Origin: Methylomonas sp.
GTDB lineage: Bacteria; Pseudomonadota; Gammaproteobacteria; Methylococcales; Methylomonadaceae
Length of the DNA: 9,083 bases
Assembly (NCBI GenBank): GCA_026989715.1
Contig: JALSIU010000328.1
Location: 1 to 9,083, forward strand
Direction of reading: 5' to 3'
Shown here: in pieces, positions 6,570-9,083 of the stretch
How the letters are laid out: each line of letters opens with the position of its first letter
Numbering within the stretch: position 1 is the first letter of the stretch
Notes under the pieces: generated by a model
The model's input: only the letters and a program-made list of their open reading frames with translations
Told to the model about the DNA's origin: nothing
The model's database searches: none
Made by a program: the position numbers and the translations under genes

Positions 6570-7538
6570 TTATAAGTCGCTTACGATAATCTCGCCGCCA
6601 AAATTTCTAGCAGTCACCTGGCGCACACTCAAGTGCTCACAATGGGTAAAATTTTCTATCACTTGTTCTTGTAATCTTAACGCGATACCCTCGCCTTGTA
6701 CCAAGCAAAACCCGGTAGGCCCCCAAGACGTTTGCCCAATCGCAGTCGCACCTTGTGCTTGCAAAAATTGCATTGCCATTGCGACTTCATGGCTGGTAAA
6801 AATCCCCCCCTGTGCCCCGGCAAAGTGCTCACCAACAGAGCGTTGCAATTGCGTAATGCTATCGCCAAATAATGCAATATTAGCCTCAGCCAAAGCAGGC
6901 AAACCTTGCATCATCAACAAATAACACAAACGTGCCGCTTCTTCCTGCGGAAAAGCAGGCAACGCCTTAAACGCTTGAATTTCCGCATTACCATGTAAAC
7001 CCTGCCCTCGACTATCAAATACCAAAATAAACTGCCAGTCATCCGGAATATTCATGCGCGATATGACAGGTGGCGTAACAGTATGTGCACCACGTCCACC
7101 ATCAACAATCAAACCACCTTGCTCAAAAATAGCAATACCAATACCCGAGCGCGCACCTCGTGCCGATAGTTGCGCAATATCACGCACACTCAAGCCTAGT
7201 TCGTAAAAAGCATTTAATGCCATACCGATGGCAATTGACATTTGCGTTCCTGACCCCAACCCCACATGCTCAGGAATGCTGGCTTCTAATTCTAAATGCA
7301 GTGTATCCGCTACGTTTAAAGTATTACACAATCGTTGCAAACAGGCCTTGGCTCGGGAAGATTTTATGCCGGAAAAACACAGCTTATCAGCGTAAGAAAT
7401 TGATAGCCGGGTATTTATCTCATTAAGTGCCACACCAATACTACCAAAATGTCGCCCTAATGAGCCGCTTAAATCAATAAAGCCCATATGTAAACGTGCC
7501 GGCGCAATCACCGTAATTTTAGCTGGAGTGGATTTCAA
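6570..7538 (-). CDS. Beta-ribofuranosylaminobenzene 5'-phosphate synthase
   Basis: Catalyses the first committed step of methanopterin synthesis: PRPP and p-aminobenzoate (p-hydroxybenzoate in some archaea) give the beta-ribofuranosyl C-riboside phosphate with release of CO2 and pyrophosphate. The 322-residue protein belongs to the GHMP-kinase-like family. It shows the signature APARLHMGFIDL at 12-23, GRHFGSIGVAL at 28-38, the GHMP glycine motif PEHVGLGSGTQ at 89-99 and RSGIGIAIFEQGGLIVDGG at 130-148. The start is taken as TTG at 7538: an in-frame stop lies 39 bases further upstream, and the next methionine (M18) is inside the RLHMGF signature. The ribosome-binding site is weak (GCGG). It leads the trio with the ATP-grasp gene and mch, and a perfect -10 hexamer lies just upstream. 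PabB in the same window supplies its substrate. Confidence 0.95.
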   Translation of the reverse strand: MKSTPAKITVIAPARLHMGFIDLSGSLGRHFGSIGVALNEINTRLSISYADKLCFSGIKSSRAKACLQRLCNTLNVADTLHLELEASIPEHVGLGSGTQMSIAIGMALNAFYELGLSVRDIAQLSARGARSGIGIAIFEQGGLIVDGGRGAHTVTPPVISRMNIPDDWQFILVFDSRGQGLHGNAEIQAFKALPAFPQEEAARLCYLLMMQGLPALAEANIALFGDSITQLQRSVGEHFAGAQGGIFTSHEVAMAMQFLQAQGATAIGQTSWGPTGFCLVQGEGIALRLQEQVIENFTHCEHLSVRQVTARNFGGEIIVSDL

Positions 7539-7576
7539 ATGGTTAACCGCAAAACGAAAGACAAATAAAACGGGGC

Positions 7577-7606
7577 ATTATACAGGATTGTTTACTTTTC
7601 TTGCAC
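7577..7606 (-). promoter_or_regulatory. Candidate sigma-70 promoter for the RFAP synthase-mch operon
   Basis: A perfect TATAAT lies at 7577-7582 on the minus strand, about 40 bases upstream of the TTG start. A weak -35 match, GTGCAA, lies at 7601-7606 with an 18-base spacer, inside the last codons of the HAD gene. Downstream of the -10 the discriminator is GCCCCG, GC-rich in an otherwise AT-rich spacer, as in growth-rate or stringently controlled promoters. The expected transcript start is near 7570. Confidence 0.45.
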
Positions 7607-8257
7607 CAGCTTAGCAAATTCTGATAAATCATTCAGCACAAGCCCTGCCAAAGCTTGCATTTTACCATCCATATCAGGAATAGAGGGCACCAATATTGAG
7701 AAAGCACAGGCATTTTTAGCGGCCAACAAACCAATCAGTGAGTCTTCTATCACTAAACAGGTATCAATTGGCTGTTTTAAAACGCACGCCGCGTGTAAAA
7801 ATATATCTGCCGCAGGCTTAGGTGATGCAACATGGTCACGACTGACAATCGTTGGAAACAAGTGCGCAATACCTGCAAATTGCAAACACTCACGCGCATT
7901 CACTTCAGGACTATTAGTTGCCAAACAATAAGCTATGGCGCATGAATCAAGTGCTTGTAAACTATCATATACGCCTTTTTTAACAGAAATACCTTCTTTA
8001 TCGACTATAGCACGCCAATAAATAGCACTTAAATGATAAAACTCAGCCAAAGGAAAGTTTGCACCTAAAGATTGAATTAATTGCTGTTCAATATGCGCAA
8101 AGGGCATACCTGATACTTTGCTGCAAAAATCCTGATTAATAACATACCCTAGTGCTTCTGCTGCTTGTTGCCATGCTCTGAAGTAGGTTATTTCAGTATC
8201 TAATATTAACCCATCCAAATCAAAAATGACGGCATTAAAGTCAGGTAATACGTTCAT
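7592..8257 (-). CDS. HAD-superfamily phosphatase, beta-phosphoglucomutase/Gph-like subfamily
   Basis: Hydrolase or phosphomutase of 221 residues, typical for HAD subfamily IA with an alpha-helical cap (about 20-90). All four catalytic motifs are present: motif I FDLDG with nucleophile D13 and acid D15, motif II TNS at 114-116, motif III K147 in SPKPAADIF, and motif IV ED at 171-172. Such enzymes act on small phosphorylated metabolites, often sugar phosphates, and the sequence does not reveal the substrate. It starts 21 bases after the stop of the diiron protein and probably shares its transcript, although no clear ribosome-binding site precedes the ATG. The RFAP synthase gene follows after 53 bases. 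A phosphate-removing step in methanopterin synthesis is a possible role, but a general housekeeping phosphatase is just as likely. Confidence 0.88.
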   Translation of the reverse strand: MNVLPDFNAVIFDLDGLILDTEITYFRAWQQAAEALGYVINQDFCSKVSGMPFAHIEQQLIQSLGANFPLAEFYHLSAIYWRAIVDKEGISVKKGVYDSLQALDSCAIAYCLATNSPEVNARECLQFAGIAHLFPTIVSRDHVASPKPAADIFLHAACVLKQPIDTCLVIEDSLIGLLAAKNACAFSILVPSIPDMDGKMQALAGLVLNDLSEFAKLVQEK

Positions 8258-8278
8258 TCAGGCAGACAATTAATACAA

Positions 8279-9007
8279 CTACACCGCAATCCCAACCTGC
8301 AATCCCTCAAACCAATCTAAAAAACGTTTGACATCATCGCCCTTAAAAACACGGCCATGCTGTGGTGCCATAATATCTATCTCCAATTTACGCACCCTAT
8401 CAATCCAGTCCCTTTTCGCTTGGTTCGAGGGCATCCAGCGTTGATGAAAAAAGCGCATTTTATCAATATGTGCATCAAAATCTTCAACAAAAATAGGTCC
8501 ACAAGGCTCTTCTAATGCCGCGCCTACATCACCCGACATTAATATTTTTGCTTTTGGGTCATAAATATGAAAATTGGCAGAAGAATGTAAGTAATGTGCC
8601 GGAATCATGTGCAATTCAGCACCATCTAACTGAATGGTACCGCCATTATCAGGAATACCGACATACTCAATTTCCTCACAACCAAAATGCCGTAAAAAAC
8701 CCTCCCATAAAGCAGGCGCATGCAGTTTGGCATGAGGTAATGCCTGATCCCATAAGCCTAATGATGAAATAATATCAGGGTCTTGGTGCGATGCAAAAAT
8801 ATCAGTAATTTCTTCTACAGGTGCATGATGCAAAACTGCCGCTAACATCGGAGCAAATAATTCAACACCTCCCGGGTCTAACAACAAACAGCGATTTGCC
8901 GTTCTGACTATATACTGATTGGTATCAATAATATTGTCAGGCTTATTAACATCCCGCGCATACATAATCCATTGGTACGCACCTTCATAAATTTTAGTCA
9001 TTTTCAT
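8279..9007 (-). CDS. MBL-fold diiron protein of the ODP (oxygen-binding diiron protein) type
   Basis: Metallo-beta-lactamase-fold protein of 242 residues without signal peptide or membrane segment. Numbered from the chosen ATG, the metal ligands are H74-x-D76-x-D78 in SHQDPD, H138 in PAHYLHS, D160 in SGDVG and H217 in PQHG. That set, with HxDxD rather than HxHxDH, is the diiron site of flavodiiron-protein MBL domains and of stand-alone ODPs, which bind O2 and in some bacteria act in sensing. No flavodoxin domain follows, so it is not a complete flavodiiron reductase. The ATG at 9007 has AAGAGG 11 bases upstream; a TTG at 9016 and an ATG at 9001 are alternatives, and the TTG would sit only two bases from that site. 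It probably heads a transcript with the HAD gene. Roles in O2 sensing, O2 binding or hydrolysis are all possible. Confidence 0.85.
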   Translation of the reverse strand: MKMTKIYEGAYQWIMYARDVNKPDNIIDTNQYIVRTANRCLLLDPGGVELFAPMLAAVLHHAPVEEITDIFASHQDPDIISSLGLWDQALPHAKLHAPALWEGFLRHFGCEEIEYVGIPDNGGTIQLDGAELHMIPAHYLHSSANFHIYDPKAKILMSGDVGAALEEPCGPIFVEDFDAHIDKMRFFHQRWMPSNQAKRDWIDRVRKLEIDIMAPQHGRVFKGDDVKRFLDWFEGLQVGIAV

Positions 9008-9083
9008 GCTAAACAATACCTCTTAGCCACTATTCTGAAATATTAATAATCGATAACGCACTGCGGCAACGCTGTACATTATC
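9008..9083 (-). promoter_or_regulatory. Upstream region of the ODP-like gene, weak promoter candidate
   Basis: Contains the AAGAGG ribosome-binding site (9019-9024). A weak promoter-like pair is present on the minus strand, TTGCCG at 9064-9069 and ATTAAT at 9042-9047 with a 16-base spacer. The upstream neighbour is outside the window, so it cannot be told whether this is a transcription start or the inside of a longer operon. Confidence 0.22.

Noticed and set aside
6677..7426. 66-codon minus-strand frame (6677-6877) and 88-codon plus-strand frame (7160-7426) within RFAP synthase
   Set aside because: Shadows of a gene with clear GHMP-like motifs; neither has recognisable features.
7541..7548. 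8-bp palindrome GGTTAACC just upstream of the RFAP synthase start
   Set aside because: Too short and too common by chance to call an operator; recorded only because it overlaps the ribosome-binding region.
8515..8772. 85-codon plus-strand frame
   Set aside because: Antisense to the metal-ligand region of the MBL-fold gene; no independent support.

Overview
The window reads as chromosome of a moderately AT-rich gammaproteobacterium that oxidises C1 compounds, most likely a Methylococcales methanotroph. The reasons are a methenyl-tetrahydromethanopterin cyclohydrolase (mch) and a beta-ribofuranosylaminobenzene 5'-phosphate (RFAP) synthase beside a gammaproteobacterial-looking pabB and a second EF-G of the type found in Pseudomonas and Vibrio. 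The family assignments come from motifs and remembered relatives, not from a search.

All eight complete genes lie on the minus strand, so transcription runs from right to left. From the right: an MBL-fold diiron protein of the ODP (oxygen-binding diiron protein) type (about 9007-8279); a HAD-family phosphatase (8257-7592); a candidate promoter (near 7577-7606); a tight trio of RFAP synthase, ATP-grasp protein and mch (7538-4475, gaps of 12-13 nt); a 166-nt leader; EF-G2 (4308-2221); a strong hairpin terminator (2131-2170); then pabB and an amino-acid-kinase-fold protein of the MfnE type (1975-18), overlapping by 4 nt. A further gene may begin at the left edge (16-1).

Functionally the window centres on the tetrahydromethanopterin (H4MPT)/methylofuran route of formaldehyde oxidation. 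PabB makes the p-aminobenzoate precursor. RFAP synthase uses p-aminobenzoate and PRPP for the first committed step of methanopterin synthesis. Mch interconverts methenyl- and formyl-H4MPT. The kinase is most likely involved in making the furan cofactor, and the ATP-grasp protein is probably a cofactor-modifying ligase of unknown substrate. EF-G2, the HAD protein and the ODP-like protein have no obvious direct role in the pathway.

No RNA gene, mobile element, CRISPR array or disrupted gene was seen. The non-coding stretches of note are 1976-2220 and 4309-4474, each with an inverted-repeat element described below. I found no clearly new multi-gene system; the most interesting leads are the cofactor-gene organisation and the uncharacterised ATP-grasp, HAD and ODP-like proteins.
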